From a virus: DNA of 49,866 nucleotides. This document shows positions 33,168 through 41,288 of this stretch, piece after piece. The first letter of the stretch is position 1, and each line of letters starts with the position of its first letter. The DNA lies in IMG/VR virus record IMGVR_UViG_3300036800_000118, positions 1-49,866 of that record; one strand, 5' to 3'. The notes under the pieces were generated by a model. The model saw only the letters and a program-made list of their open reading frames with translations. It made no database searches and was not told where the DNA came from. Position numbers and translations under genes: made by a program.

Positions 33168-34568
33168 ATGACCCCCTCGAAAACCCCGTTCGCCGGGTAT
33201 GAGCGACTCGCGCCCGGCGACTCGCTCGCCTCAGACGGGTACGCCTTCCAATACGAGAGTCCGGTTATCGCCGACCGGCTCGGGAAGCTCGGGGCGGTCA
33301 CGCACCGCCACGACGCGCACGCGGCGATGGTCGATCCCACCGCCGCGGCGACAGTAGATCTCGCCGCGACAGGCGGGACCATCCCCGCGAGCCTCGCCAT
33401 CCACGTCACATACACGCTGCAGGACGGCGCGGGCGGCGAGACCCTCCCGACCGACCCGGTGCTCGTCACCACCGACCCGGGATATCAGACCCCGGCTTCG
33501 GCGCCGACAGCCGCAGCGGACTATACGGCGGGGGTCATGCTCGCGGGGACGCCCCTCTACGGGGTCACCGTCGCTGACGGTGTCGGCGGGGAGACGACCC
33601 TCGGCCCGGTCGCGGCGGTCACGATCGATCCCGGGCATGCGAACGCGAGGGTGCTCCTCAGCGGCCTCACAGCGATCACGAACACGTCCTCGGGCGCGTC
33701 CGCGACGGCGGTGTGGCGGCTGTGGCGATCGGTGGACGGCGGGTCGACATGGAACCTGATGGCGACCGGCCCGTACTCCACCGACGCCTACATCGACGAT
33801 GGGTCAAGCGGCGGTGACTGCACCGTCAGCCCGCCGTTGACCGGCACGACCGTCGGAGCGAACAAGCTGACCGTGACCGTGCCGTCGGTGGGGCAGCCCG
33901 CCGAGGCGACGTTCTTCTCGATCTACGCGAGCCGCACAAGCCAGTTCGTGGTGCCGTGCCTCCTCGGGACCTACCCCGTGTCGGACTTCGATACAGCGAA
34001 GGTCTTCACCGCGCTGACGCTCGGGCTTGGTGCCCCTCCGGCGGTCAGCTCGTGCTATCCCGGCGCGAACCAGATCGACCCTGACACCGATCTCCTGAAC
34101 TGGTCGTGGAAGCAGCCCGCCGCGAGCTTCGCGGCGCTACCGAGCGTCGGGAACGCCGATGGCGACATGCGCGAGACGCTCGACACCCACACGCTCTACG
34201 TGTGGGATGCCGCCGCAAGCTTGTGGATTCCCGTCGGGCCGCCGCTCAGCGCCATCGTCGCCTACAGCGCCACCGTCACCCCAGCTCCCGCCGGAAGGAA
34301 CCTCGCGCTGAGCATCGACGCGCTCACCGGGCCGGTTACGATCGCGAACCCGACCGGCACCGCGTTCGACGCGCAAACCATTCGCATCCGCCTGGAGCAG
34401 GACGGCACGGGCGGGCGGACCGTCACCTTCGGAACCGGGTACGCATTCGGGACCGATGTGACGGCGGCGCTGATCCCCTCTGCCGCGAACGCGAAGTGCG
34501 AGCTGCTGTTCAGCTACGACCCTACGAGCGCGAAATGGCGGGCGCTCGCAATCGCACGCGGCTTCTAA
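33168..34568 (+). CDS. Tail fibre-like protein with beta-sandwich repeats
   Basis: 466 residues with AGGAGGCACCG upstream. After a 100-residue N-terminus there are fibronectin-like segments (GTPLYGVTVADGVGGETTLGP, TAVWRLWRSVDGGSTWNLM), then a TLYVWDAAASLWIPVG segment and a C-terminal module that ends SYDPTSAKWRALAIARGF, as in phage tail proteins that contact the cell surface. Likely a tip or side fibre. Confidence 0.65.
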   Translation: MTPSKTPFAGYERLAPGDSLASDGYAFQYESPVIADRLGKLGAVTHRHDAHAAMVDPTAAATVDLAATGGTIPASLAIHVTYTLQDGAGGETLPTDPVLVTTDPGYQTPASAPTAAADYTAGVMLAGTPLYGVTVADGVGGETTLGPVAAVTIDPGHANARVLLSGLTAITNTSSGASATAVWRLWRSVDGGSTWNLMATGPYSTDAYIDDGSSGGDCTVSPPLTGTTVGANKLTVTVPSVGQPAEATFFSIYASRTSQFVVPCLLGTYPVSDFDTAKVFTALTLGLGAPPAVSSCYPGANQIDPDTDLLNWSWKQPAASFAALPSVGNADGDMRETLDTHTLYVWDAAASLWIPVGPPLSAIVAYSATVTPAPAGRNLALSIDALTGPVTIANPTGTAFDAQTIRIRLEQDGTGGRTVTFGTGYAFGTDVTAALIPSAANAKCELLFSYDPTSAKWRALAIARGF

Positions 34569-34607
34569 CCGAGGCGTGCACAACCCTCTTTCTGACTGGA
34601 GATCTGG

Positions 34608-34997
34608 ATGGCGAACATCGCGACCTACCTGGCTAACAAGCTCCTCGATCACGCCTGGGGTGTCACCTCGTACACCGAGCCGACGACGTATCTCGCGCTC
34701 TACACCGTCGCGCCGACGTCGTCCGGGGGTGGCACGGAAGTCTCCGGCGGCAGCTATGCCCGGCAGGCGCTCGCGGGGTTGATCGCCGCGGCGTCCGCGG
34801 CGGCGAACTCGAACAGCTCGGCGATCAACTTCCCGACGGCGACGGGGTCGTGGGGGGCGGTCGTCGCGGTCGGCGTCCTCGATGCGGCGACGTCCGGGAA
34901 CCTGCTGATGTTCGGGAACCTGACCACATCGAAGACGATCGGATCCGGGGACACGTTCTCGATCCCGATCGGCTCCCTGACCGACGCGCTGAGCTAG
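34608..34997 (+). CDS. Conserved tail-tip protein
   Basis: 129 residues. TYLANKLLDHAWGVTSYTEP..YLALYTVAP is the hallmark of a small tail-fibre-associated family common in phages; the rest is Gly/Ser/Thr-rich beta structure. The ribosome site GGAGATCTGG precedes ATG. Probably a trimeric tip module. Confidence 0.7.
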   Translation: MANIATYLANKLLDHAWGVTSYTEPTTYLALYTVAPTSSGGGTEVSGGSYARQALAGLIAAASAAANSNSSAINFPTATGSWGAVVAVGVLDAATSGNLLMFGNLTTSKTIGSGDTFSIPIGSLTDALS

Positions 34998-34999
34998 CT

Positions 35000-35347
35000 A
35001 TGGCGATCAGCGCTGACGCGACCGGCACACAGACCGCGGTGATCGGCACCGAGCACACTCTCGATGACGTGGCCGCGGCCGGCACGTACACGTTCCACGT
35101 CGATACCGTGAACATGGCCGCCGGTGATGTGCTCGAGCTTCGCGTCTATCAGATGGTCCTCACTGGCGGCACTCGCCGTGTGGCGTACTTCACGCGGTTC
35201 ATGGACGCCCAGCCAACCGATGATCTGATCAAACTCAGCGTCCCGATCTCCAACGAGCTGACCGACGCCGGGGCGTTGCGGTTCACTCTGAAGCAGACCG
35301 CCGGCACCGGCCGCGCCTTTCCGTGGAAGGTGTTGAAGTTCGCGTGA
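35000..35347 (+). CDS. Putative structural tail protein
   Basis: 115 residues, ATG overlapping the upstream TAGCTATG region and GTGA-coupled downstream. A compact beta-sandwich-like sequence (GTYTFHVDTVNMAAGDVLELRVY, RFTLKQTAGTGRAFPW). Small proteins of this kind accompany tail tips in many siphophages. Confidence 0.6.
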   Translation: MAISADATGTQTAVIGTEHTLDDVAAAGTYTFHVDTVNMAAGDVLELRVYQMVLTGGTRRVAYFTRFMDAQPTDDLIKLSVPISNELTDAGALRFTLKQTAGTGRAFPWKVLKFA

Positions 35348-35889
35348 GTGATTGGCCGTCTGACGTCGTCGACGAGCCGACCTTCGGGATTCTCTCGCCA
35401 TGCTCGATCGGGTCACCCCTGTCGGACCTCATCGGCCTGGTGCCGATGACGACGACAGGGTCGGCGTGGCCGGTCGCGAACCTCGCGCTGTACCTGCCGA
35501 TCCTCGTCCGCACGCCGGTGACCGCATTTCAGCTTGGCTGGCTGAACGCAGCGACCGTGTCGGGGAACGTTGACGCTGGGATCTATGACCGCAACGGCAA
35601 CAGGCTCGTGAGCGCCGGGTCGACCGCGATGTCCGGAAGCTCCGCCATCCAGCTCGTCGACACGGCCGACACCACCCTGCCGCCCGACTTGTATTACCTC
35701 GCGATGGCGTGCGACAACACGACCGCCACGTTCGCGCGCGCCAGCCTGTCCGGCGCCGCGGCGTGGCGTACCAGTGGAGTCGCTCAGCAGGCCTCCGCGT
35801 TTCCGCTTCCTTCGACGGCCGCGTTCGCGGCGATGGCGCAAACGGTCGTGCCGGACGTGTTCGCGGCGATCGCGACCGCGACGTTCTGA
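35344..35889 (+). CDS. Tail-tip protein, paralogue A
   Basis: 181 residues from GTG. It shares a layout with the next gene: DAGIYDRNGNRLVSAGSTAMSG, a YYLAMACDNTT segment and the ending QQASAFPLPSTAAF. The two are clear tandem paralogues that have diverged strongly. A receptor-binding or tip-decoration role is likely, as such duplicated pairs diversify host range; this is inference. Confidence 0.65.
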   Translation: MSDWPSDVVDEPTFGILSPCSIGSPLSDLIGLVPMTTTGSAWPVANLALYLPILVRTPVTAFQLGWLNAATVSGNVDAGIYDRNGNRLVSAGSTAMSGSSAIQLVDTADTTLPPDLYYLAMACDNTTATFARASLSGAAAWRTSGVAQQASAFPLPSTAAFAAMAQTVVPDVFAAIATATF

Positions 35890-36425
35890 TGGATTATCCG
35901 CGCAACATTGCGGTGCCTTCGCACATCAGCTCATTCTCGAGGCTGATGGCAGGCCCGGTGTACCGCAACCAAGGCGCCGCCGGCACCCCGGCCAGCTTCG
36001 GTTGGGGATCGGCGAACGCCGCGGTGTACATCCCGCTGTGGCTGCCGTGGCCGTACAACGTTCGTCGCCTGTTCTGGGTCAACGGCACCACCGCGGCGGG
36101 GAATTCCGACATCGGGATCTACTCGCCGAAGGGCGCCCAGCTCTACCACTCCGGGTCGACCGCCAACTCCGGGGCGAGCGTCCCGCAATACGTCACCCCG
36201 TCACCGGATCTGCTGCTCCAGCCAGGGTTCTACTTCCTCGCATGGTCAAACGACGGCACCACCACCCGCGCCTTCGGGAACCTCCTCGCGACCATCACCG
36301 GCAGGATGTGCGGGCTCTACCAGCAGGCGTCCGCAGAGCCACTGCCGTCGCCGGCGACGTTCGCCGCCTACGCTGGCGTCGGACTGCCGCTCATCGGGAT
36401 AACCAACACCGCCAGCGGGTTCTGA
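35889..36425 (+). CDS. Tail-tip protein, paralogue B
   Basis: 178 residues, TGATG-coupled to paralogue A. Corresponding segments are DIGIYSPKGAQLYHSGSTANSG, FYFLAWSNDGTT and QQASAEPLPSPATFAAY. Aromatic residues are richer here (IPLWLPWPYNVRRLFWV). Same inferred role as its neighbour. Confidence 0.65.
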   Translation: MDYPRNIAVPSHISSFSRLMAGPVYRNQGAAGTPASFGWGSANAAVYIPLWLPWPYNVRRLFWVNGTTAAGNSDIGIYSPKGAQLYHSGSTANSGASVPQYVTPSPDLLLQPGFYFLAWSNDGTTTRAFGNLLATITGRMCGLYQQASAEPLPSPATFAAYAGVGLPLIGITNTASGF

Positions 36426-37111
36426 TGGGCCCAGCGATCCGGCACATCGAGCCGCTGCTCATCGGCGGGACCACCCAGACCGCCGCCGCGTCACTCTCGA
36501 GCACGAGCGCGCTCACCGCCGCGGGCGTGCTATCAGCCTCAGGGGCCGCGGCGCTGAGCACGCATGGAGCTCTCACCGCCGCAGGCGTGCTCCAGGCCGT
36601 CACAGCGGCCGTCCTCGCGACCGCCGGCTCGCTCACCGCGAACAGCACCGTGCATCATCCCGGCGCGGCCAGCCTCACCACCACCGCCGCGGTCACCGCC
36701 GCCGGCGTGAGCACCGCTACGGGAACGGTCACCCTCACCGCGGGTGGCGCTCTCGCCGCCGGCGGCGTCCTCCAGGCCGCCGGCGCGAGCGTCCTCACGT
36801 CGACTAGCACGCTCACGGCAGCGACCAGCTCCGATGCGCATGGCGCCGCGTCCCTGACGATCTCAGGGGCGCTCACCGCGGCAGGCTCGCTGCACGCGAC
36901 GGACGGATGCTCGCTCTCAAGCGCGAGCTCGCTGACAGCCGCCGGCAGGGTCAGCTACTCGGGAGCTGGCGTCCTCGCGACCGCCGGTGCGCTCACCGCG
37001 AACAGCACCGTGCATCATCCCGGCGCGGCCAGCCTCACCACCACCGCCGCCATGACCGCTGCGGCCGCGGGATCGTCGGTGCTCGCGAGCGCCGGGTTCT
37101 TCACGGCATGA
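36425..37111 (+). CDS. 20-residue-repeat structural protein
   Basis: 228 residues made of about ten tandem 20-residue repeats with the pattern xSLxxxxALTAAGxLxAxGA, rich in Ala, Ser, Thr and Leu. The alternation suggests a repetitive beta-fold or filament. At DNA level 36611-36690 recurs as 36971-37050 with two mismatches, exactly 360 bp (six repeats) apart. TGATG-coupled to the tip paralogue. It is probably a flexible tail-tip filament. Confidence 0.65.
   Translation: MGPAIRHIEPLLIGGTTQTAAASLSSTSALTAAGVLSASGAAALSTHGALTAAGVLQAVTAAVLATAGSLTANSTVHHPGAASLTTTAAVTAAGVSTATGTVTLTAGGALAAGGVLQAAGASVLTSTSTLTAATSSDAHGAASLTISGALTAAGSLHATDGCSLSSASSLTAAGRVSYSGAGVLATAGALTANSTVHHPGAASLTTTAAMTAAAAGSSVLASAGFFTA
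36611..37050 (+). repeat. 80-bp near-identical direct repeat pair, 360 bp apart
   Basis: Bases 36611-36690 and 36971-37050 differ only at two adjacent positions (36628-36629). The spacing equals six 60-bp units of the encoded 20-residue repeat, so this records a recent internal duplication or gene conversion in an otherwise diverged array. Confidence 0.9.
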
Positions 37112-37138
37112 CCTTCCCCGGTAGGGGCGGCCTGTAGC

Positions 37139-38578
37139 GTGGCTGCATCGTTCGTTGGCGGCGGGGTAGTCAACGGCTTCTTCTCCGGGGCCGCTTCGGC
37201 GGCGATGCCGGTGCAAGGACCGGCGCCGGCGGGAGTGTGCGTCGTCGTGACGATGTTCGATCACACCGGCGCGCTGAGAGCAGACTCTGGTGGGCGCCAG
37301 GTGAGCTTCGTGTCCGACTCGCAGGGGAACTCGTACAGGCCCCTCCCGACGCAGTTCGGGCCCGGAACGGACGCGCGGCCGAACGGGCTGGTCATGTACG
37401 GGGCGATCCTCACGCACCCTCTGACCGCGGCTGACACGATCACCGTCGGCTGGACGGGCGGGTCGGCGAGCTTCTACTGCTATGGCGCCGAGTTCGGCGG
37501 CATCGCGCCAGCCGACTCCAGCGTGTACCCCGACGTCGTCGGCGGCTGGCTGCAAATCGGGGCCGGCGTTCCCGGTGAGGTCAGCGTCGTATACGACGAG
37601 CTCCGTAGCGACCTCGCGATCGCAGCAGCCGTGTGGTCAGGCTCAGTCGGCCAGGACGCGGCGTGGGATGACATCGGCTTTGGGCCGGACGGTCACGGGA
37701 ACTTCGTTGCGCTCGCATACGCCTACCGCGAAAACCTGCCGCTGACGTATCACACCACCGGCTCGGGGTCCGGGGTCGCGCTCGCGACGGTACTAGCGGC
37801 CGTCACCGAACCCACGGTGTCCGCTCCGCCGCTGACCGTAACGAGCATCGCGGGCGCCCTCGACGACACCATCCCGGGCGGCTACCGGCTCGACATCGCC
37901 GCCGCCGGCTTCGCGACAGCCGATGAGAGCCACAGCCCAACGGTCCCATACCTCGACGGCAGCGACTCCTACAACTACCCAGCCGCGAGCGTCCACTCGA
38001 TCCTGGGGCCGCCCTCGACCGCGGGGGCGCTGCTGAACTTGGCGTTCGCGCAGGACTGGAATAACGATCTGCCGCCCGACTCGCCGGTCTTGACGCAGAT
38101 GCCGGCGCTGCTCGACGTAACAGTGCTCGTCCAATCGTTCCTCACCGACGCGAAATACAAGATCGGCGGGCAGCCCGAGGTCAACTCCGGCCACTCAGAG
38201 GACATCGTGTTCGTCGACCTCGGAGCGCCTACCACCCCTTTGACGGGAACCATCATCGACGGGTCCGGTACCCACACCGGCGTTCCCCTCGAGCATCACG
38301 ACACCAGCGGCGGAGTCACGTTCATCCTGCCGCGGATCACCATCCCCTCCAACTCCGAGGGAGTGATGCCCCTTCAGACACTCGCGATGTACGAAACGCC
38401 GGCAGCGGTCTTCAACAGCATCACCATCAACTACACCGTCCGGATATCGATCTACTTCGGACCGGAGTCCTTCCCGCCGCCACCACCGCCAGTGCTGCCA
38501 ATAGGCCCCGGGCCGCCCGTCGGGACGCCCGGGAGCGTGCAACCGGCGCCGGCCGAGGCGGGGATCGTCCCCGGATGA
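37139..38578 (+). CDS. Large tail fibre / minor tail protein
   Basis: 479 residues from GTG, beginning with a Gly/Phe/Ala-rich segment (SFVGGGVVNGFFSGAASAA). The body is beta-rich with Asp/Asn/Ser turns and ends in a Pro-rich tail (FPPPPPPVLPIGPG). No enzymatic motif. It is a probable fibre or adhesin of the tail tip. Confidence 0.6.
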   Translation: MAASFVGGGVVNGFFSGAASAAMPVQGPAPAGVCVVVTMFDHTGALRADSGGRQVSFVSDSQGNSYRPLPTQFGPGTDARPNGLVMYGAILTHPLTAADTITVGWTGGSASFYCYGAEFGGIAPADSSVYPDVVGGWLQIGAGVPGEVSVVYDELRSDLAIAAAVWSGSVGQDAAWDDIGFGPDGHGNFVALAYAYRENLPLTYHTTGSGSGVALATVLAAVTEPTVSAPPLTVTSIAGALDDTIPGGYRLDIAAAGFATADESHSPTVPYLDGSDSYNYPAASVHSILGPPSTAGALLNLAFAQDWNNDLPPDSPVLTQMPALLDVTVLVQSFLTDAKYKIGGQPEVNSGHSEDIVFVDLGAPTTPLTGTIIDGSGTHTGVPLEHHDTSGGVTFILPRITIPSNSEGVMPLQTLAMYETPAAVFNSITINYTVRISIYFGPESFPPPPPPVLPIGPGPPVGTPGSVQPAPAEAGIVPG

Positions 38579-39387
38579 GCGCGATCAGCGTCCCGTTTGA
38601 CCTCGTTGATGAGGTCACCCTCCCACGTGACCTCCTTCCCGCCGACGATTTCCACCGCTGGCACTGGCGGGCGACGCTCCCGCCGATCCCCGCCGGGAAC
38701 TGCAAAATCTCGCTGCTCACGTCGTTCAGGCTCGTCGCGCGACCCGAATCAGGCCAAAACGCTCCCGGCATACCACTCGCCACCTTCGGGACCATCACAC
38801 TGCCCGACGGTCCGCCGACCGCCGCGGCCACGATGCCCGCGACCTTCTGGAACGGCATCTACCAGAACCCCGACCCGCTCGAGGTCGCCCTGAACCCGGG
38901 CGCGGTCACACTCGACGGCAACTCGCTATGGGCAGGCGCGCCGTCGGTTGTGCGGATGCCGTACTCCGTGCGAGATCACGACTTCCTGTTCGGTCTCGCC
39001 GGCGGCCCGGACCGTTACCTGAGCCCCTACGAGGACGTCCGCCTCACCGGCGTGATCCAGGCCGTCACCATCCCAAGCCCGTTCGTCGACGGACCCGGGT
39101 ACGTGTTCTCTGACCCGACATGGCGCTCCGCGGTGACCTCAGACGGGCCGGGGGCATGGCTACCGCGGCCGTTTCCCGTCACCGTCGACTGGTTCTTCGA
39201 CGCCAACGTGTTCATGAACGACCCCAACAGCGGTGACCTGTTGACGATCAACTGGCGGGTCGTTGACCACCGCCTGTTCATCATTCCCTACCGGTGCGTA
39301 ACCCCCGGCGTTATCGCCGCAGGACCCTCCGCCGCCGGCGTACGCCCAAGGTCACACATAGTCGGCGTCACCGCCCCCGGGCCGTAA
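38575..39387 (+). CDS. Putative tail fibre-associated protein
   Basis: 270 residues, ATGA-coupled to the fibre gene. It has FHRWHWRATLPPIP near the start, aromatic/Asp-rich strands (VDWFFDANVFMNDPNSGD) and a Ser/Gly-rich end. Last gene of the tail module. The structural role is inferred from context. Confidence 0.55.
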   Translation: MSAISVPFDLVDEVTLPRDLLPADDFHRWHWRATLPPIPAGNCKISLLTSFRLVARPESGQNAPGIPLATFGTITLPDGPPTAAATMPATFWNGIYQNPDPLEVALNPGAVTLDGNSLWAGAPSVVRMPYSVRDHDFLFGLAGGPDRYLSPYEDVRLTGVIQAVTIPSPFVDGPGYVFSDPTWRSAVTSDGPGAWLPRPFPVTVDWFFDANVFMNDPNSGDLLTINWRVVDHRLFIIPYRCVTPGVIAAGPSAAGVRPRSHIVGVTAPGP

Positions 39388-39460
39388 ACCCCGCTGCGAC
39401 CGCACGCACCTAGACCATTGGGCTGGTGACGCGGACGCATGTTCACATCAGGAGGGGCCA

Positions 39461-39817
39461 TTGCCCGCGAACGACCCCGAAGCGCAGCAGCGCCAGCGTG
39501 ACGCGGACCTCATCCAGCAAGGCCGCGACCGTGAACGCGTCGATAGTCGCCTCACCCAGCTCGAGCGGCGTGCTGACAAGGTGAACGGCTCGCAGGTGCG
39601 GATGGCGAACCTGCAGGACAAGATGCTCGCGACGCTGACGGAGATCAAGGCTGGGATGCAGCAGGAAACGAAATCGGCGCAGAAGACATTCACGCGGTGG
39701 CAGACCGCGGGGGTGCTCGTCGCGATCGTCGTAGGGATCCTCGGAGTGATCTTCCTGGCGATCCAGACGCTCCACGGCCTACAGCCGGTTCCGATCACGC
39801 TCACAACTCCGAGGTGA
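39461..39817 (+). CDS. Holin-like protein: coiled coil plus one TM
   Basis: 118 residues from TTG 39461, chosen because AGGAGG lies 5 bases upstream. Residues about 8-75 are a charged coiled coil (RDRERVDSRLTQLERRADKV), followed by one membrane helix (AGVLVAIVVGILGVIFLAI) and a short tail. This is the topology of XhlA-type holins/hemolysins. As the first gene of the lysis region, it is the best holin candidate. Confidence 0.65.
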   Translation: MPANDPEAQQRQRDADLIQQGRDRERVDSRLTQLERRADKVNGSQVRMANLQDKMLATLTEIKAGMQQETKSAQKTFTRWQTAGVLVAIVVGILGVIFLAIQTLHGLQPVPITLTTPR

Positions 39818-39821
39818 CCAG

Positions 39822-40202
39822 GTGACCCGCAGCCACGCACGCGATCTTCTCCTAGCCGTCATGACCGTCGCAGTGGTCGCGCTCGCGGTGCTGCTGCTCG
39901 TCACCCGCGCCCAGGTCGCCGCCGCGACCGGCGAGATCCACGCAGTCGTCGGACGCGTCGCGCACGACGAGCAAGCGACCTGCGCGATCCAGGCGCGCGG
40001 CCTTCCCGCCGGCCATCAGCTCGCGGCGAGCATGCGCGACATTCACAAGCTCCTGACGACACCGCCGACCACCCGTGCGCAGCGGCTCGCGGCCACCCAG
40101 CGGCCACGGGCAGTGACCGCGCTCCTCAAGAGCCTCGACGCGCACCTCGCCGCATATCTGCAGGCGGAGGCGAAGCAGCCTCAGACCCGAGCGTGCTCAT
40201 GA
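39822..40202 (+). CDS. Signal-anchored lysis-region protein
   Basis: 126 residues from GTG. MTRSHARDLL leads into one N-terminal membrane anchor (VMTVAVVALAVLLLVTRA), with a helical exterior domain containing two Cys. The first ~40 residues resemble those of the next gene, so the pair arose by duplication. It could be a second holin-like or spanin-like factor. Confidence 0.6.
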   Translation: MTRSHARDLLLAVMTVAVVALAVLLLVTRAQVAAATGEIHAVVGRVAHDEQATCAIQARGLPAGHQLAASMRDIHKLLTTPPTTRAQRLAATQRPRAVTALLKSLDAHLAAYLQAEAKQPQTRACS

Positions 40203-40792
40203 CCCGCGGTCACGCGCTCGCGCTGCTGCGGCTGTTCCTGCTCCTGGCGGTCGTTGTCCTCGCGGTGGTGGTGACGGTCACCCGGGAGCAGGTCGGCGCG
40301 GCGAACAGTCAGATCCGAACGCTGATCGCCGCGCGGCGCGCCGACACGCAGGCGCAGATCACGGCGTCACGGAAGCTCGCGAAACTCGCGAACCGCAAAG
40401 CGACCAGGGCGATCCACAAGACGACCGTCATCGTGCGCTACATCCAAGGGCACCCCGAGCCCGGTCTTCCTGGAAAGAACGGCGGCCGCGGCGCGCGAGG
40501 ATCGCGAGGGTCCACAGGCGCGACGGGCCCTCGAGGAGAACCTGGCGCGACCCGAGCCGGCCCCGCAGGGCCCGCAGGTCCGCCCGGGCCCGCAGGCAAG
40601 GACGGAACATCCGGCATCGGCCCCGCAGGGCCTGCCGGTCCGCCCGGGCCCGCAGGACCCGCAGGGCCAGCGGGTGCGGCCGGCGCGACGGGCGCTGAGC
40701 CCGGAAGCTGGACGTTCACCTATCTCACCGAGACCTACACCTGCACGGATCCCGCCGCGTCGGGCGCATACACCTGCACCGCCAGCCCCTAG
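40199..40792 (+). CDS. Membrane-anchored collagen-like protein
   Basis: 197 residues, ATGA-coupled. An N-terminal anchor (MTRGHALALLRLFLLLAVVV) is followed by a basic helix, then about 80 residues of Gly-X-Y collagen repeats (GPAGPAGPPGPAG), then a small Cys-containing C-terminal part (ETYTCTDPAASGAYTCTASP). The trimerising collagen rod would project outside the membrane. Collagen repeats are known in phage fibres, but here the protein sits in the lysis region. Confidence 0.75.
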   Translation: MTRGHALALLRLFLLLAVVVLAVVVTVTREQVGAANSQIRTLIAARRADTQAQITASRKLAKLANRKATRAIHKTTVIVRYIQGHPEPGLPGKNGGRGARGSRGSTGATGPRGEPGATRAGPAGPAGPPGPAGKDGTSGIGPAGPAGPPGPAGPAGPAGAAGATGAEPGSWTFTYLTETYTCTDPAASGAYTCTASP

Positions 40793-40843
40793 CCGCCCCC
40801 GCCGGCGCGCGCGCCCGGCATCCCAATGTGAGGAGTTGCGTCC

Positions 40844-41050
40844 ATGACCGGTGAGCAGCTGTACGTCCTCTACACCTACCAGACCGTCAACGGCCACCTC
40901 GAGTGCCACGCGTACGGTGCCGATGATGCGCGCGGCACGAGCAAGCAGATCGCGCACGGGAAGGGGATCGAGCTCGCCGAGCTCGCGGCGGCGGACGGCA
41001 AGCCTGAGGTCGGGTACATGGTCCTTCCGCTCGAGGGGCTCCCCGAATGA
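40844..41050 (+). CDS. Small hypothetical protein
   Basis: 68 residues with AGGAG 11 bases upstream of ATG. Small alpha/beta protein (GEQLYVLYTYQTVNGHLECHAY). Not recognised. Confidence 0.6.
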   Translation: MTGEQLYVLYTYQTVNGHLECHAYGADDARGTSKQIAHGKGIELAELAAADGKPEVGYMVLPLEGLPE

Positions 41051-41065
41051 CCGGGGACTGACCAG

Positions 41066-41266
41066 ATGCCCGCGGCCGGGCCGGACGGTCCGGTCACCGT
41101 CATTTTCCCCTCGCGGAAGGTGGCGTGCGCCGTGCTGCGGTCGCTGCGCTGGCATATCCCTCATCCCGGCGCTGCGCGCGGCAGCCGCGAGTACCGGGAG
41201 CACAACGAGCTCTGCCAGGTAGCGGCCGAGGCGATCAACGCCTCCCTCGACGCCGCTTCACCCTAA
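41066..41266 (+). CDS. Small hypothetical protein
   Basis: 66 residues. It starts MPAAGPDGPVTVIFPSRKVACAVLR and ends with a helix (NELCQVAAEAINASLD). No motif. Position between small ORFs and the endolysin suggests a minor lysis-region protein. Confidence 0.55.
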   Translation: MPAAGPDGPVTVIFPSRKVACAVLRSLRWHIPHPGAARGSREYREHNELCQVAAEAINASLDAASP

Positions 41267-41288
41267 CCCCGCCGTCCAAGGAGGCCCC

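Noticed and set aside
36611-37050. Repeat array considered as CRISPR
   Set aside because: The repeats are contiguous coding units of 60 bp without unique spacers and no cas genes are present.
40804-40815. GGCGCGCGCGCC palindrome after the collagen-like gene as a terminator
   Set aside because: There is no loop or T-run, and a well-spaced ribosome site for the next gene follows; likely just GC-rich spacer.
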